Source: Streptomyces violaceusniger Tu 4113 (lineage in GTDB: Bacteria; Actinomycetota; Actinomycetes; Streptomycetales; Streptomycetaceae). From it: a DNA stretch of 64,000 bases. Positions within the stretch are counted from its first letter, which is position 1; each line of letters begins with the position of its first letter. The position numbers and the translations under genes are program-made. Under the pieces are notes generated by a model, which saw only the letters and a program-made list of their open reading frames with translations, did no database searches and was not told the DNA's origin. Below, in pieces: positions 33,119 through 42,492 of the stretch. Where the stretch lies: the NCBI RefSeq assembly GCF_000147815.2, contig NC_015957.1:9858001-9922000 (forward strand), in the 5' to 3' direction.

Positions 33119-34480
33119 TCACAGCTCCCCCATCCGCCGGATGACGGGGGCCACCCGCTGCACGCCGTGGCGGTAGGCACCGCGGGCCGCTTCGCGCATC
33201 GTGTTGCGCACCACCCGCCGCAGCGCCGAGACCTGCGCCTCGTCCTCGGCCGAGGCCCCGGGGCGGGGCGAGCCGTCCGGCTCGAAGCCGTACCGGGCGA
33301 GCCGGCCGGGCAGATAACCGGGCGCGGTGGTGGGGGTGTAGAAGGGGGCGAGCGGCGGGAGGGTCGGTGCGGCGGCCAGCTCGGCGACCCGGTCCCGCGC
33401 GGCGTCGAACCAGGTCTCGTACGGCCCGTCGGCGGCGACGCCCTGGCGGCCGAGCCACTCGGCGTTCGGCTCCGGCAGGTGCCCGGCGTCGAGCTGGTCC
33501 CAGGAGGCGAGACAGCCGGAGCCGAGGAAGTGGTGGTTGCCGAGCGTCTCCCGCACCCCGAGGTCGGTGAGGACGGCGGTCGGTATGGAGCGGTGCAGCG
33601 ACTCCAGGGCGGCCGTGGAGCTGACCGTGACCAGCAGGTCCGCGGTGTCCAGGACCTCGCCCATGTTCCCGTAGGCGAGCCGGAAATTGGCGGGCAGATC
33701 GTCGCCGAACTTGGCGATCAGCTTCTGGTAGGGAAGCTCTTCGATATGCGTGGTGTGCTCGCCCGGCTTGCTGCGCAGCTTGACCACGACCTCGCGGTCC
33801 GGATGGCGGCGCGCGTGCTCCACCGCGCGGCGCAGCAGATAGGTGCGGTCGGCGCGGTTGTCCGGAACGGACGGCTGGACGGCGAAGACGACCGTGCCGC
33901 CGGGGTACTTCCGCGCCAGCCGCGCCTTCGGGTCGTAGCGGTCGCCGCCGAGGAAGGGCAGCGCGCATTCGACGACGCTGTTCCCGTCGGCGCCGACGCC
34001 CGTGTAGACGTCGCGGAAGCGGTCGGCGTCATGGCGGGAGTTGGCCAGCACCACATCGGCGCCGTGGCGCAGCAGCAGCCCGTCGGCCAGCTTCTCGTAG
34101 ACGACACCGACATAGCCGGTGACGACCACGGGGCGGCGCTCGTCGGCCTGCCAGGCGTGGCGCAGTCCGTGCAGCATGGCCTGGACGGCGCCGCCGACCA
34201 GGGAGAGCACGATCACGTCATAGCGCTCACGGTCCACGGCCCGTGCGAATTCCACGCCCGTGACCTCGCGCATCGCGTCGGCGCGCACCCCGACCTCGGT
34301 GAGCTGTCGGGCGGTCGGCGTGGCGCGGCCGCGCAGCAGGAAGCCGTCGAGACGGCGGCCCGAGGCTGAACCCGATTCGTCCGGTACGAGGCGATGCGCG
34401 GTGAGCGCGCCCCATTTCCACCGGGTGTCGGAGTCGGCGAGCACGGCGACTCGCACAGAGGGATTGGTACGTGAGGACAC
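33119..34480 (-). CDS. DUF6716 putative glycosyltransferase
   Basis: A 453-aa protein with a GT-B-like pattern. The start is VRVAVLADSDTRWKWGALTA, then YDVIVLSLVGGAVQAMLHGL, VVFAVQPSVPDNRADRTYLL and a donor-site-like LLVTVSSTAALESLHRSIPT. It is annotated in Streptomyces as DUF6716, near nonulosonate genes. It is the first gene of the minus-strand polymer operon, with a GTG start at 34480. It probably adds or links a polymer sugar; donor and acceptor are unknown. Confidence 0.75.
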   Translation of the reverse strand: MSSRTNPSVRVAVLADSDTRWKWGALTAHRLVPDESGSASGRRLDGFLLRGRATPTARQLTEVGVRADAMREVTGVEFARAVDRERYDVIVLSLVGGAVQAMLHGLRHAWQADERRPVVVTGYVGVVYEKLADGLLLRHGADVVLANSRHDADRFRDVYTGVGADGNSVVECALPFLGGDRYDPKARLARKYPGGTVVFAVQPSVPDNRADRTYLLRRAVEHARRHPDREVVVKLRSKPGEHTTHIEELPYQKLIAKFGDDLPANFRLAYGNMGEVLDTADLLVTVSSTAALESLHRSIPTAVLTDLGVRETLGNHHFLGSGCLASWDQLDAGHLPEPNAEWLGRQGVAADGPYETWFDAARDRVAELAAAPTLPPLAPFYTPTTAPGYLPGRLARYGFEPDGSPRPGASAEDEAQVSALRRVVRNTMREAARGAYRHGVQRVAPVIRRMGEL

Positions 34481-34654
34481 GTCGCAGACGCTAGGAAGCG
34501 TTGTCGATTCACGGCCCAACGCAAGTGCAACAAAGGGTTAACAGAACGTCGACGATTGGAGAATCGGCTGGCTGGAGTGGCGGGTTAACCGTTCCGACGT
34601 GTTTCGTTCACCTCTACGTACACCCTAGGTCAAGACGAATGCCGAACAGCGACC

Positions 34655-34660
34655 TAGCGT
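34655..34660 (+). promoter_or_regulatory. Possible -10 element of the GT2 operon
   Basis: TAGCGT ends 7 bp before the GTG start of the GT2 gene, implying leaderless transcription. The 187-bp divergent gap also contains the promoter of the minus-strand operon, which I could not place. Confidence 0.35.
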
Positions 34661-34667
34661 CACCCGC

Positions 34668-35645
34668 GTGGTTAAGCTCTCCGTCATCGTGCCGTTCTAC
34701 AACGTGCAGACCTATGCCCCCGACACGCTCAGAAGTCTGCGCGCGAACGCGCGTGAGGACTTCGAATTCATTCTCGTCGACGACTGTGCCACCGACGGGA
34801 CGCCGGAGATCCTGGAGCGCGCCGAACGCGACCTTCCGGGGGCCGTCTACGTACGGCACGAGAAGAACGGTGGGCTGGCCACCGCCCGGAACACCGGCCT
34901 GGACAACTCCACCGGCGAGTACATCACCTTCCTCGACGGCGACGACTGGCTCGCCCCCGGCTACTACGAGCAGATGCTCGCGGCGATGGAGGACTTGGGG
35001 TGCGACTTCGTCCGCACCGACCATGTCCAGTGCACCGCCCGAGCCCGCTCGATCACCCGGGTGCCGCACGGCCGCCGCAATGTGGTGATGAACCCGCGGG
35101 ACGCGATCCTCCCGACCGACCGCTCCACCTCCGTCGACTACCCCTATGCCTGGGCGGGCATGTACCACCGCCGCCTGGCGGACGAGGGACTGCTGCACTT
35201 CACCCACGGGCTGCGCACCGCCGAGGACCGGCCCTGGATCTGGCGGCTGCACCGCGAGGCCCGCAGCTTCGCCGTCCTCGGCGTGCACGGAGTGTTCTAC
35301 CGGCGGGGGGTCTCCTCCTCGCTCACCCAGATCGGGGATGTGCGGCAGCTCGACTTCATTCGCGCATTCGACCAGGTCATCGAGGAAACCGCGCGGGACC
35401 GCGACGCCGACGCCCTGCTGCCGAAGGCCGTCCGCACGTACTGCGCGATCATTTCCCACCACCTGGGCAACATCGAGAGATTCGAACCACAAGTGGCCCG
35501 CAAACTCCGATCCATGTCGGCGGCGGCGATGAAACGCATGCCCCAGGACGTATTGAAGGACGCACTGGATTCCATGGACTATGAGCGCGCCGCACGCCTG
35601 CGGCGAGTCAAGCGCCGGCCCGCCGGGGCGGAGGTGGCGGCCTGA
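34668..35645 (+). CDS. Family 2 glycosyltransferase
   Basis: A 325-aa cytosolic GT-A enzyme. LSVIVPFYNVQTYAPDTLRS opens the nucleotide-binding fold, FILVDDCATDGTPEI and ITFLDGDDW (the DxD-type motif) follow, with RTAEDRPWIWRLH as the likely catalytic-base segment. There are no membrane segments. It leads the plus-strand half of the wall-polymer cluster and overlaps the next start (TGATG). It probably transfers a hexose to the polymer; the sugar is not determined. Confidence 0.88.
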   Translation: MVKLSVIVPFYNVQTYAPDTLRSLRANAREDFEFILVDDCATDGTPEILERAERDLPGAVYVRHEKNGGLATARNTGLDNSTGEYITFLDGDDWLAPGYYEQMLAAMEDLGCDFVRTDHVQCTARARSITRVPHGRRNVVMNPRDAILPTDRSTSVDYPYAWAGMYHRRLADEGLLHFTHGLRTAEDRPWIWRLHREARSFAVLGVHGVFYRRGVSSSLTQIGDVRQLDFIRAFDQVIEETARDRDADALLPKAVRTYCAIISHHLGNIERFEPQVARKLRSMSAAAMKRMPQDVLKDALDSMDYERAARLRRVKRRPAGAEVAA

Positions 35646-37054
35646 TGTCCGCCTACAAGCCGCTGGCGGAGCGCAAGCGCACCCAGATCTTCCTCGCCTC
35701 GACCCTCTACGGGGCGGCGACCCTCGCGGCCGCGATCGACGCGGACAGCGTCGGCCCGGCCGACCGCCGGCTGCTGCTGATCAGCAATAACGCCGCGACA
35801 CCGGAGACCACCCCGCCGGTCGACGAGATGCCCGGCTTCGAGCGGCTGCGCGGCCGCTTCGACCGGGTGCTCTCCTGGAACGAGACGATCTCGCCGTTCC
35901 ACCCCGGCGGCTGGGCCCCGCGCGTGGACGACGCCCCGCTGTGGGAGCGCCATCTGCGGCTGCTGTGGAACCTCGGCGACGACACCATCGAGCTGATCCT
36001 GGAGTCCATCCAGGTCAACCCGGCGATGGCGGTCGCCCATGTCTTCCAGGGCGCGCCCATCGACGTCTACGCGGACGGTCTGATGAGCTACGGCCCGACC
36101 CGCAACAAGCTGGACCCGCTGATCGGCACCCGGATCCGCCGGCTGCTCCACCTGGACCTGGTGCCCGGGCTGCGGCCGCTGCTGCTGACCGAGTTCGGCG
36201 TCGAACCGGAGATCCTGCCGACCGAGGTGTTCACCAAGGTGCTCGCCGAGGTCGCCGAGGCCGCCCCGCGCGGTGTCGCCTCCGCCAGCGAGCGGATCGC
36301 CGTCGGCAACGGTCCGGCGCTGATGCTCGGGCAGTACCTGTCCGCGCTGGACATCCTCACTCCGCAGGAGGAGGAAGAGCTGCATGTGCGGATGTTGCGC
36401 GGCGCCGTGGCGCTGGGCCACCGCACCGTCGTCTTCAAGCCGCACCCCACCGCCCCGGCCCGCTGGTCGCGGATGCTGGAGAAGAAGGCCGCGGAGCTGG
36501 GCGCGGAGCTGACCGTCATGGACACCCCGGTCCTGGCCGAGGTGCTGTACCAGCGGATGAGTCCGGCCCTGGTCATCGGCTGCTTCTCCACCGCGCTGCT
36601 CACCGCCGACGTCTTCTACGGACTGCCGGTGGCCCGGATCGGCACCGATACGCTGCTGGAACGGCTCACCCCGTACCAGAACAGCAACCGCGTGCCGGTG
36701 ACGATCGCGGACGCGCTGCTGCCCGACCTCGAGGACCACAAGGCGGTGGCCGCCGCCCGGCCGGTCGACGAGCGGGCGGGCAAGCGGCTGGCCGGACTGA
36801 TCAGCGCCGTCGGCTTCTGTATGCAGGCCAAGATCTACCCGGATCTGCGGCCTACCGCCGAGCGCTATCTGGCCGCCCACCTGGACCACCAGACCTGGCG
36901 CTACTTCAAGAAGCGCCGGCTGACCGCGCTCGCCCTGCCCGGGGCCGTCCCCTCGCAGCTCGCCTTCATCCCGCGCAATGAGACGGTGCGCAAGGTCGCC
37001 CGCCGGGCCCGGGCCATCAAGCGCGCCGCCCTCAAGCGGACGGTCACCGGATGA
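35645..37054 (+). CDS. Polysialyltransferase-family protein (second)
   Basis: A 469-aa protein with the polysialyltransferase layout: RTQIFLASTLYGAATLAAAI at the N-terminus, VAHVFQGAPIDVYADGLMSY in the middle, VFKPHPTAPARWSRML (the HP motif important for CMP-sialic acid transfer in this family), and VIGCFSTALLTADVFYGLPV (the S/T-rich phosphate site). It is the best candidate for the enzyme that polymerises the Kdn-type residue. It is coupled to GT2 (TGATG) and to the acyltransferase (ATGA). Confidence 0.82.
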   Translation: MSAYKPLAERKRTQIFLASTLYGAATLAAAIDADSVGPADRRLLLISNNAATPETTPPVDEMPGFERLRGRFDRVLSWNETISPFHPGGWAPRVDDAPLWERHLRLLWNLGDDTIELILESIQVNPAMAVAHVFQGAPIDVYADGLMSYGPTRNKLDPLIGTRIRRLLHLDLVPGLRPLLLTEFGVEPEILPTEVFTKVLAEVAEAAPRGVASASERIAVGNGPALMLGQYLSALDILTPQEEEELHVRMLRGAVALGHRTVVFKPHPTAPARWSRMLEKKAAELGAELTVMDTPVLAEVLYQRMSPALVIGCFSTALLTADVFYGLPVARIGTDTLLERLTPYQNSNRVPVTIADALLPDLEDHKAVAAARPVDERAGKRLAGLISAVGFCMQAKIYPDLRPTAERYLAAHLDHQTWRYFKKRRLTALALPGAVPSQLAFIPRNETVRKVARRARAIKRAALKRTVTG

Positions 37055-38253
37055 GCGCGCCGCCCGCCCCCGACCCCGGGCCGATATCCCCCGCGGCGGC
37101 GACGGCTCCCACGCCGACGCCGCCGCGCGCCTCCGACCTCGCTCTGGAGCGATCCGCCGAGCGCACCGCGAAGGCGGCCGCGCGCGGCGGCGGCCATCCG
37201 GTGCGGCTGCGGGCACTGGACGGGCTGCGTCTGCTCGCCGCGCTCATGGTGGCCGCGTACCACTACGGCGGGCGCGACGGCGAGATAGCCCAGGCGTGGG
37301 GCTCCTCGCCCCGCGTCCAGTTCCCCACCCTCTCCAGCACCTTCGCCTACGGCTGTCTCGGCGTCCAGATCTTCTTCGTCATCAGCGGCTTCGTCATCTG
37401 CATGAGCGGATGGGGACGGCCGCTGCGCTCCTTCTTCGCCTCGCGCGTCTCCCGCCTCTACCCCGCCTACTGGGTCGCGATCATCCTGGTGACCGCCGTC
37501 TTCGCGCTCCCCTGGGTCACCTACAAGGCGGTGTCGCCCAGCGACGCGCTGGTCAACCTCACCATGCTGCAGCAGCCGCTCGGGGTGGACCGGGTGCTGG
37601 GCGTGTGCTGGACCCTCTGGGCGGAGCTGCGGTTCTACGCCCTCTTCGCGCTGTTCGTGGTGCTCCCGGGCGCGACCCGCCACCGGGTGGTGCTCTTCTG
37701 CGCCGTCTGGACGCTGGGCTCGGCCTTCGCCGAGGCGGCGAACCTGCCGCTGCTGGACGTCGTCCTGATGCCGGAGTACTCCTCGTACTTCATCGGCGGC
37801 ATGGGCATCTACCTGCTCCACCGCTTCGGCCACGACGCCCTCTCCTGGGGCATCATCGGGATCAGCTTCCTGATCGGCCAGCACTACGCGATCCGCGATC
37901 TGTGGCACCCGGCCAACATCGACGCGTTCTCCTACCGCTCGGCCGCCGCCATCATCGGCGTGGTCGCCTTCGGCTATGTCGCGGTGACGCTGATCGCCCT
38001 CGGCAAGCTGAACTGGGCGAACTGGCGCTGGCTGACCGTGGCGGGCGCCCTGACCTACCCGTTCTACCTGGTCCATGAGCATCTGGGCTGGGTGGTCGTC
38101 TGGGTCCTCCACCAGAAGCTGGGCATCCCCTCCTACGGGACGTTCGCCCTGACCGTACTGGTGATGCTGGGCCTGGCCTGGCTGCTCTACCGCTTCGTCG
38201 AGCAGAAGCTCACCCCGGTGATCAAGCGCTCGCTGACGACGGTCCGCCTGTAA
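37051..38253 (+). CDS. Acyltransferase 3 family membrane protein (OafA-like)
   Basis: A 400-aa membrane acyltransferase. After a Pro/Ala-rich 45-residue leader comes RLRALDGLRLLAALMVAAYH with the conserved motif and His, then GVQIFFVISGFVICMSGWGR and RVSRLYPAYWVAIILV, characteristic of family 3. About ten membrane segments follow, ending RFVEQKLTPVI. It probably O-acetylates the cell-wall polymer at the membrane. It is the last gene of the plus-strand operon, followed by a strong terminator. Confidence 0.87.
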   Translation: MSAPPAPDPGPISPAAATAPTPTPPRASDLALERSAERTAKAAARGGGHPVRLRALDGLRLLAALMVAAYHYGGRDGEIAQAWGSSPRVQFPTLSSTFAYGCLGVQIFFVISGFVICMSGWGRPLRSFFASRVSRLYPAYWVAIILVTAVFALPWVTYKAVSPSDALVNLTMLQQPLGVDRVLGVCWTLWAELRFYALFALFVVLPGATRHRVVLFCAVWTLGSAFAEAANLPLLDVVLMPEYSSYFIGGMGIYLLHRFGHDALSWGIIGISFLIGQHYAIRDLWHPANIDAFSYRSAAAIIGVVAFGYVAVTLIALGKLNWANWRWLTVAGALTYPFYLVHEHLGWVVVWVLHQKLGIPSYGTFALTVLVMLGLAWLLYRFVEQKLTPVIKRSLTTVRL

Positions 38254-38275
38254 GGGCTCGCCGTACTCTCAGGGG

Positions 38276-39196
38276 TCAGGGGCTCCCCTCGCCGGTTTCG
38301 ACGGCGAGGGGAGCCCTGCTCGTTGAGGCCAGCACCTCCTGGATCACATGACGGGCATTGGCCGCCATCGCCGGATTGGTCTCGCGGTAGTACGGAAGCT
38401 GGATGAGCGCCATGCTCAGGGCCCAGCCCCGGCCCCGCGCCCAGGTGCCGTCATCCACGCCCACGCCGAGCGCGGCGCGGAAGTCCTCCCGCACCGACGC
38501 CGGGAGCAGATTCCAGGCCGGGATCAGATCGCAGGCCGGATCGCCCACCCCGGCGGTCCCGAAGTCGATGACGGCGCTCAGCCGCCCGTCCACGACCAGC
38601 AGATTGCCCGGCATCAGATCGGAGTGCACCCACACCGGCGGCCCGTCCCACCCGGGCGCCGCCAGCGCCTCCTCCCACACCGCGGTAGCCGCCCCGGTGT
38701 CGATCGTCCCGCGCAGGAGGCCGATCGCGGCCCGAGTCTCCTCGTCGACCTCCCGCAGCGGCCCGCCCCGATAGGCGGGCGGCCCGCCCGCGGGCTCGAT
38801 CCGGCGCAACGCGACGATGAACTCCGCGAGATCGGCGGCGAGCCGCCCGGGCCGGACGACCCGCCCCTCCCGCGGATTCTCCCCGTCGAGCCACCGATGG
38901 ACCGTCCACGGCCAGGGAAAACCGTCCCCCGGCACGCCCTTGCCGAGCACCGCGGGAATGGGAACCGGCAACGCGGGCGCAAGCCGCGGCAGCCACCGGT
39001 GCTCCCGCTCCACATCCCCGGCCCCACCCGCGAGACGCGGCAGCCGTACGGCGAGGTCGCCCCCGAGCCGGAACAGGGCATTGACGGTGCCCGACGAGGC
39101 GAACCGCTCGATGGGCAACTCCGCCCACCGGGGAAACTGCGCGGCAAGCAACCGCCGTACGAGAGCCACGTCAATGGGCCGTTCGTCGGCATGCAT
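38276..39196 (-). CDS. Aminoglycoside phosphotransferase-family kinase
   Basis: A 306-aa APH/ChoK-like kinase. The N-lobe has LFRLGGDLAVRLPR with the ATP lysine-equivalent region. The catalytic loop is VWVHSDLMPGNLLVVDGRL (HxDxxxxN), followed by AVIDFGTAGVGDPACDLIPA carrying the Mg-binding DFG-like Asp. Substrates of such Streptomyces kinases range from aminoglycosides and macrolides to small metabolites; this one is not determined. Its last codons form one arm of a perfect hairpin that also terminates the convergent operon. Confidence 0.85.
   Translation of the reverse strand: MHADERPIDVALVRRLLAAQFPRWAELPIERFASSGTVNALFRLGGDLAVRLPRLAGGAGDVEREHRWLPRLAPALPVPIPAVLGKGVPGDGFPWPWTVHRWLDGENPREGRVVRPGRLAADLAEFIVALRRIEPAGGPPAYRGGPLREVDEETRAAIGLLRGTIDTGAATAVWEEALAAPGWDGPPVWVHSDLMPGNLLVVDGRLSAVIDFGTAGVGDPACDLIPAWNLLPASVREDFRAALGVGVDDGTWARGRGWALSMALIQLPYYRETNPAMAANARHVIQEVLASTSRAPLAVETGEGSP
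38280..38316. terminator. Terminator embedded in the kinase 3' end
   Basis: A perfect 15-bp stem (38280-38294 with 38302-38316) and a 7-nt loop, 26 bp after the acyltransferase stop. It lies wholly inside the last 14 codons of the convergent kinase gene. Confidence 0.8.
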
Positions 39197-39339
39197 CGCG
39201 CTCGCGCTCATCGGCACCCCGTTCCTGAGTCGTGTGGGACACCACTACGCGTCAGGGGAGGGCCCGGCGGCAACTCAATTTGGCGCGGGGGCGTCAGGAG
39301 ATGTCCGGCGGACCGTAACGCCTGCGGCGAGCTGTCCCC

Positions 39340-39530
39340 ACCCCGCCCCTTCCCACAGCACCGATATGCGGCTCCGCCGCGTGGCAGGGCTCCGCCCCGG
39401 ACTCCGGGAATCCAGCCCCTCCGGCGCTTGAGGAGCGGGGTCCGGGGACGCCTGGCCAATCCAGCCCCTCCGGCGCTTGAGGAGCGGGGTCCGGGGCGGA
39501 GCCCCGTTCGGGAAGGGGCGGGGAGGGGAA
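39340..39530. repeat. Family B interspersed repeats
   Basis: The gap between the kinase and CoA-transferase genes holds two tandem partial copies of CCAGCCCCTCCGGCGCTTGAGGAGCGGGGTCCGGGG (starting about 39412 and 39461) and the GGGAAGGGGCGGGGAGGGG tail. An ATATGCGGCTCCGCCGCGTG word is shared with 56500 and 60730. No gene seen. Confidence 0.85.
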
Positions 39531-39550
39531 CAATCCGCCCCTGGCCGAGC

Positions 39551-40936
39551 TCAGAGCCAGCGCGGAGCGTCAGCGCCCAGGCGACCGGATGCGCGGGCCC
39601 AGTCCAGTGGTCCGTCCGGGGAGCCGATCGGCGAGCGGGCGTACCGCAGCGTTCCGAGGTCCGAGGCAGTCTCGGCGAGCCAGGGCGCCGGGTCATGGGC
39701 GGGGCCGTCGCCCCGGGACACAGGGGCGATGCCATGCAGAAGCCAGGACGCCGTGCCCGCGAGAGAGAACCGCAGATGGCGCCCGCCACCCACCTCCTGC
39801 CGCTCCGTCAGCGCCCGCAACACCCCCGCCGCCAACAGATAGCCCGTGCCGTGGTCGAGCGCCTGGGCAGGCAGCACACCGGGGTGGCCCTCGGCATCGG
39901 CGCCGGCGTGCGCCTCGATCGCGGCGATCCCGGTAGCCGCCTGCACCAGACTGTCGAAACCGCGCCGCATAGCCCACGGCCCCGACCAGCCCCATGCGCA
40001 AAGCTGGGCGACGATCAGCCCGGGGTGGCGTTCCAGCAGCGCGTCCGGGGCGAGGCCGAAGCGGTCGAGCGTGCCGGGGCGGTAACCGGTGACCACCACA
40101 TCGGCGTCGGCGAGCAACGTCTCGAAGGTCCGGCGGTCCTCGGGCGCGCCGAGGTCGAGTGCGGCCGAGCGCTTGCCGAAGCCGGTGTCGGCGTGTGCGT
40201 CCGGGTCCTCGGGCAGCCCCGGAGAGTCGATGCGCAGTACGTCGGCGCCCAGCAGCGCCAGGGTGCGGGTGGCCACCGGCCCGGCGATGACCCGGGTCAG
40301 ATCGAGCACGCGCACGCCGCTCGCGGGCAGGAGCGCCTCCGAGAGCAGGCGCGGCGCGCCCTCCCCAATCCGCCGGGACTCGCTCAACGGCAGCCCAGCA
40401 AGCGGAATCTCGCTTTCGCCGGGCTCCGCCACCGCCACGGCCAGCCCACCCCCGGCGTAGACGATCTCCTGGATCGCCCGGGCGGGGCGGGCCGCGAGCG
40501 CCGCCGCGAGTTCGTCCGGCCCGCTGTCGCCGGACAGCCCGAGGGCGGTGAGCAGCCGGGCGCGGTGGTGCGGGTAGTTGGCGTGCGTCCGGACCCAGCC
40601 ATCAGCCGCGCGCCAAAAGCCGGACAGCGGAGCGAAGTTGGTGGGCTTCCGGCCGTCGATACGAAGGTGCCGTTCGCTGACGAACGCGGTGGCGACGGCG
40701 CCCTCGTCGACCCGTACCGCCGGAACGGCCCCGCCGGAGCGCCGCGCGCCCAGTTCGGCGGCGGCCAGCGAGCACACGCCCACGGTGGCGCGGGCCAGCT
40801 CGGCCACGGGCAGCCGGGCGGGCAGTCCCCCGCTCACCGCGCGGTACGCCACGTTCCCCAACAGCGCCGGGTCGCCGCCGAGGGCGGTCCAGGCGTGGAC
40901 GGTGGCCGAGTCCGGTGATGCGTCGCTCCTCGTCAT
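39551..40936 (-). CDS. CaiB/BaiF family CoA transferase
   Basis: A 461-aa class III CoA transferase. The C-terminal half has the family core GVRVLDLTRVIAGPVATRTL (around residues 207-226), LGADVLRIDSPGLPEDPDAH with the catalytic Asp region, DVVVTGYRPGTLDRFGL and LRFSLAGTASWLLHG. It moves CoA between a carboxylic acid and an acyl-CoA donor; the substrate cannot be inferred. The long N-terminal part holds a second partial CoA-transferase-like region. It is a single gene, flanked by repeats. Confidence 0.85.
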   Translation of the reverse strand: MTRSDASPDSATVHAWTALGGDPALLGNVAYRAVSGGLPARLPVAELARATVGVCSLAAAELGARRSGGAVPAVRVDEGAVATAFVSERHLRIDGRKPTNFAPLSGFWRAADGWVRTHANYPHHRARLLTALGLSGDSGPDELAAALAARPARAIQEIVYAGGGLAVAVAEPGESEIPLAGLPLSESRRIGEGAPRLLSEALLPASGVRVLDLTRVIAGPVATRTLALLGADVLRIDSPGLPEDPDAHADTGFGKRSAALDLGAPEDRRTFETLLADADVVVTGYRPGTLDRFGLAPDALLERHPGLIVAQLCAWGWSGPWAMRRGFDSLVQAATGIAAIEAHAGADAEGHPGVLPAQALDHGTGYLLAAGVLRALTERQEVGGGRHLRFSLAGTASWLLHGIAPVSRGDGPAHDPAPWLAETASDLGTLRYARSPIGSPDGPLDWARASGRLGADAPRWL

Positions 40937-41053
40937 GCGCTCATTGTGCGCCGCAGCTCCGGCGCGCCGTATGGCGAGTGCCCCGCCCCCTCCTCCTGGT
41001 CGGGGACGGAGAGGGCGGGACGTACAAGGTGGGCGGCGAGCCCAGTGGTGGGC

Positions 41054-42052
41054 CTATGCGGCGCCCGCCCGCCGGTAGAGGTCGAGGGCCTCGTTGCCCA
41101 GCGTCGGGTGGTATTCGTTCGCACCGGCGCTGACGCTGATGTTCCCGATCAGATAGCCCCCGCCGCCCGAGAAGTCGGCGAGGAAGCCGCCGCCGCTGGA
41201 CCCTCCGGTCTGGACGCAGTCGATGCCCCACATCGTGGAGCCGGGGCGGCCCGCGTCGGGGAACTCATTGCCCTCGCAGTGGTTCAGCCGCTCGCCGTTG
41301 CCCTCGGCGGCGGAGCCTCCGTAGCCGAAGGAGTGGACATGGCGGCCGGTCTGCGAGTTGAAGGCGATGCCCTGCGCGCCCACGGTCTCGGCCAGGGTGC
41401 GGCCGTTCAACGTGTTCATGACGGCGAAGGCGTAGTCCCAGTTGGCGTTGCCCCGCGTGGAGACGTACTGGGGCTCCCAGAACAGACTCCGGGCGGAGAA
41501 CGTGCCGTAGGGGCGATTGCCGTTGTTGTAGCCCGGGATGAAGACCCAGTTGCGGTAGCCCGTGCCGGTGGCCGCGTCCACGACGCAGTGGCCGGCGGTG
41601 AGCACGACGGACCGGTTGTCGCTGTTGGCGACGGTGGCCGAGCAGGCGAAGGTGCCGCCCGAGGCGTTCTGGAAGAAGACCTTGCCCGCCGTGGTGCTGA
41701 TCAGGCCGCCGCCGGTCCAGGCGGTGGGGGACGTGGCCCGCGTCGAGGGCGCGGAGGTGGCGGCGGCGGGACCCGGGAGCGGGGGCACGCTCACCCGCTC
41801 ACCCGTGGTGGGCGGCGCGGTCGCGAGTTTCGCGGTGCGGGCGGCGGGCAGGGCGGTGACGTCCTGGGCGGCACGCAGCCGCTCCGTCGTCCAGAAGCGG
41901 GCGGCGGCGCGCTGCTCTTCGGTGGAGACGGAGGTTCCGGCTGCTCCCTGGGCGGAGGGGGACGGGGCGGGGGCCGCGTGGGCGGCGGTTCCGGCGGTCC
42001 AGCCGAGAGTGGCGAGAGTGAGGGCGCTGAATAAGGTGGCGACACGTCTCAT
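41054..42052 (-). CDS. Secreted trypsin-like serine peptidase
   Basis: A 332-aa exported peptidase. The signal peptide (MRRVATLFSALTLATLGWTA) has cleavage likely after AHA near residue 27, followed by a propeptide of about 100 residues. The S1 domain has all three catalytic residues: VVLTAGHCVV (His), NWDYAFAVM (Asp) and TGGSSGGGFL (Ser). Two Cys pairs could form disulphides. ATG 42052 is chosen because it begins the signal peptide. It is a single-gene unit. Confidence 0.88.
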   Translation of the reverse strand: MRRVATLFSALTLATLGWTAGTAAHAAPAPSPSAQGAAGTSVSTEEQRAAARFWTTERLRAAQDVTALPAARTAKLATAPPTTGERVSVPPLPGPAAATSAPSTRATSPTAWTGGGLISTTAGKVFFQNASGGTFACSATVANSDNRSVVLTAGHCVVDAATGTGYRNWVFIPGYNNGNRPYGTFSARSLFWEPQYVSTRGNANWDYAFAVMNTLNGRTLAETVGAQGIAFNSQTGRHVHSFGYGGSAAEGNGERLNHCEGNEFPDAGRPGSTMWGIDCVQTGGSSGGGFLADFSGGGGYLIGNISVSAGANEYHPTLGNEALDLYRRAGAA

Positions 42053-42274
42053 GCGGTGAGCTCCAAGTCCGTTGGAGGTACCCGAGAGCGCCGGACAACG
42101 TTGTCCGACGCTTGGTCGCCGGTAGCGTGCCACGACTGGTCCAGACCTGCCATGACACGGGACGTCACAATTAGGGATCCCCCTAGTCGGGGCGAGCCCC
42201 GGACGCCACACCTAACGCGAGCCCGCCGGTGCCAGGTTCGCCTCGATGCCCGCCACGACCGTACGCACCCCGCC

Positions 42275-42460
42275 CCTTCCCGAAACGAGGGGCTCCGCCC
42301 CTCGCCCCCGCCGGGGCTCCGCCCCGGACCCCGCTCCTCAAACGCCGGAGGGGCTGAATTCACTCCGGCGGGCAGCCGCGAGACGGCGGGAGGGGGCGGG
42401 GTCGCAGGGGTGGTGTCCTGGACGCTTACGTGTATTTGTGGCGCCAATCCCCGACCAACC
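42275..42460. repeat. Composite repeat element, copy 2 (inverted)
   Basis: The reverse complement of much of 13885-14120: family B module (GAGGGGCTCCGCCCCTCGCC, CCTCAAACGCCGGAGGGGCT) followed by GGGGTCGCAGGGGTGGTGTC and GTGTATTTGTGGCGCCAAT. The left arm of the inverted repeat seen in copy 1 is missing. It fills most of the 42053-42492 gap. Confidence 0.9.
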
Positions 42461-42492
42461 CCACCACGCCCCCGCCCCGGCCGAGCGCACGA

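Noticed and set aside
33030..33122. GTG 33122 as start of the neuA fusion
   Set aside because: It overlaps the upstream stop attractively, but the strong GAAGGAG site in front of ATG 33029 and the start of homology favour the shorter form.
30744..33176. 810-codon plus-strand frame
   Set aside because: Antisense to neuB and the neuA fusion, both well supported by motifs.
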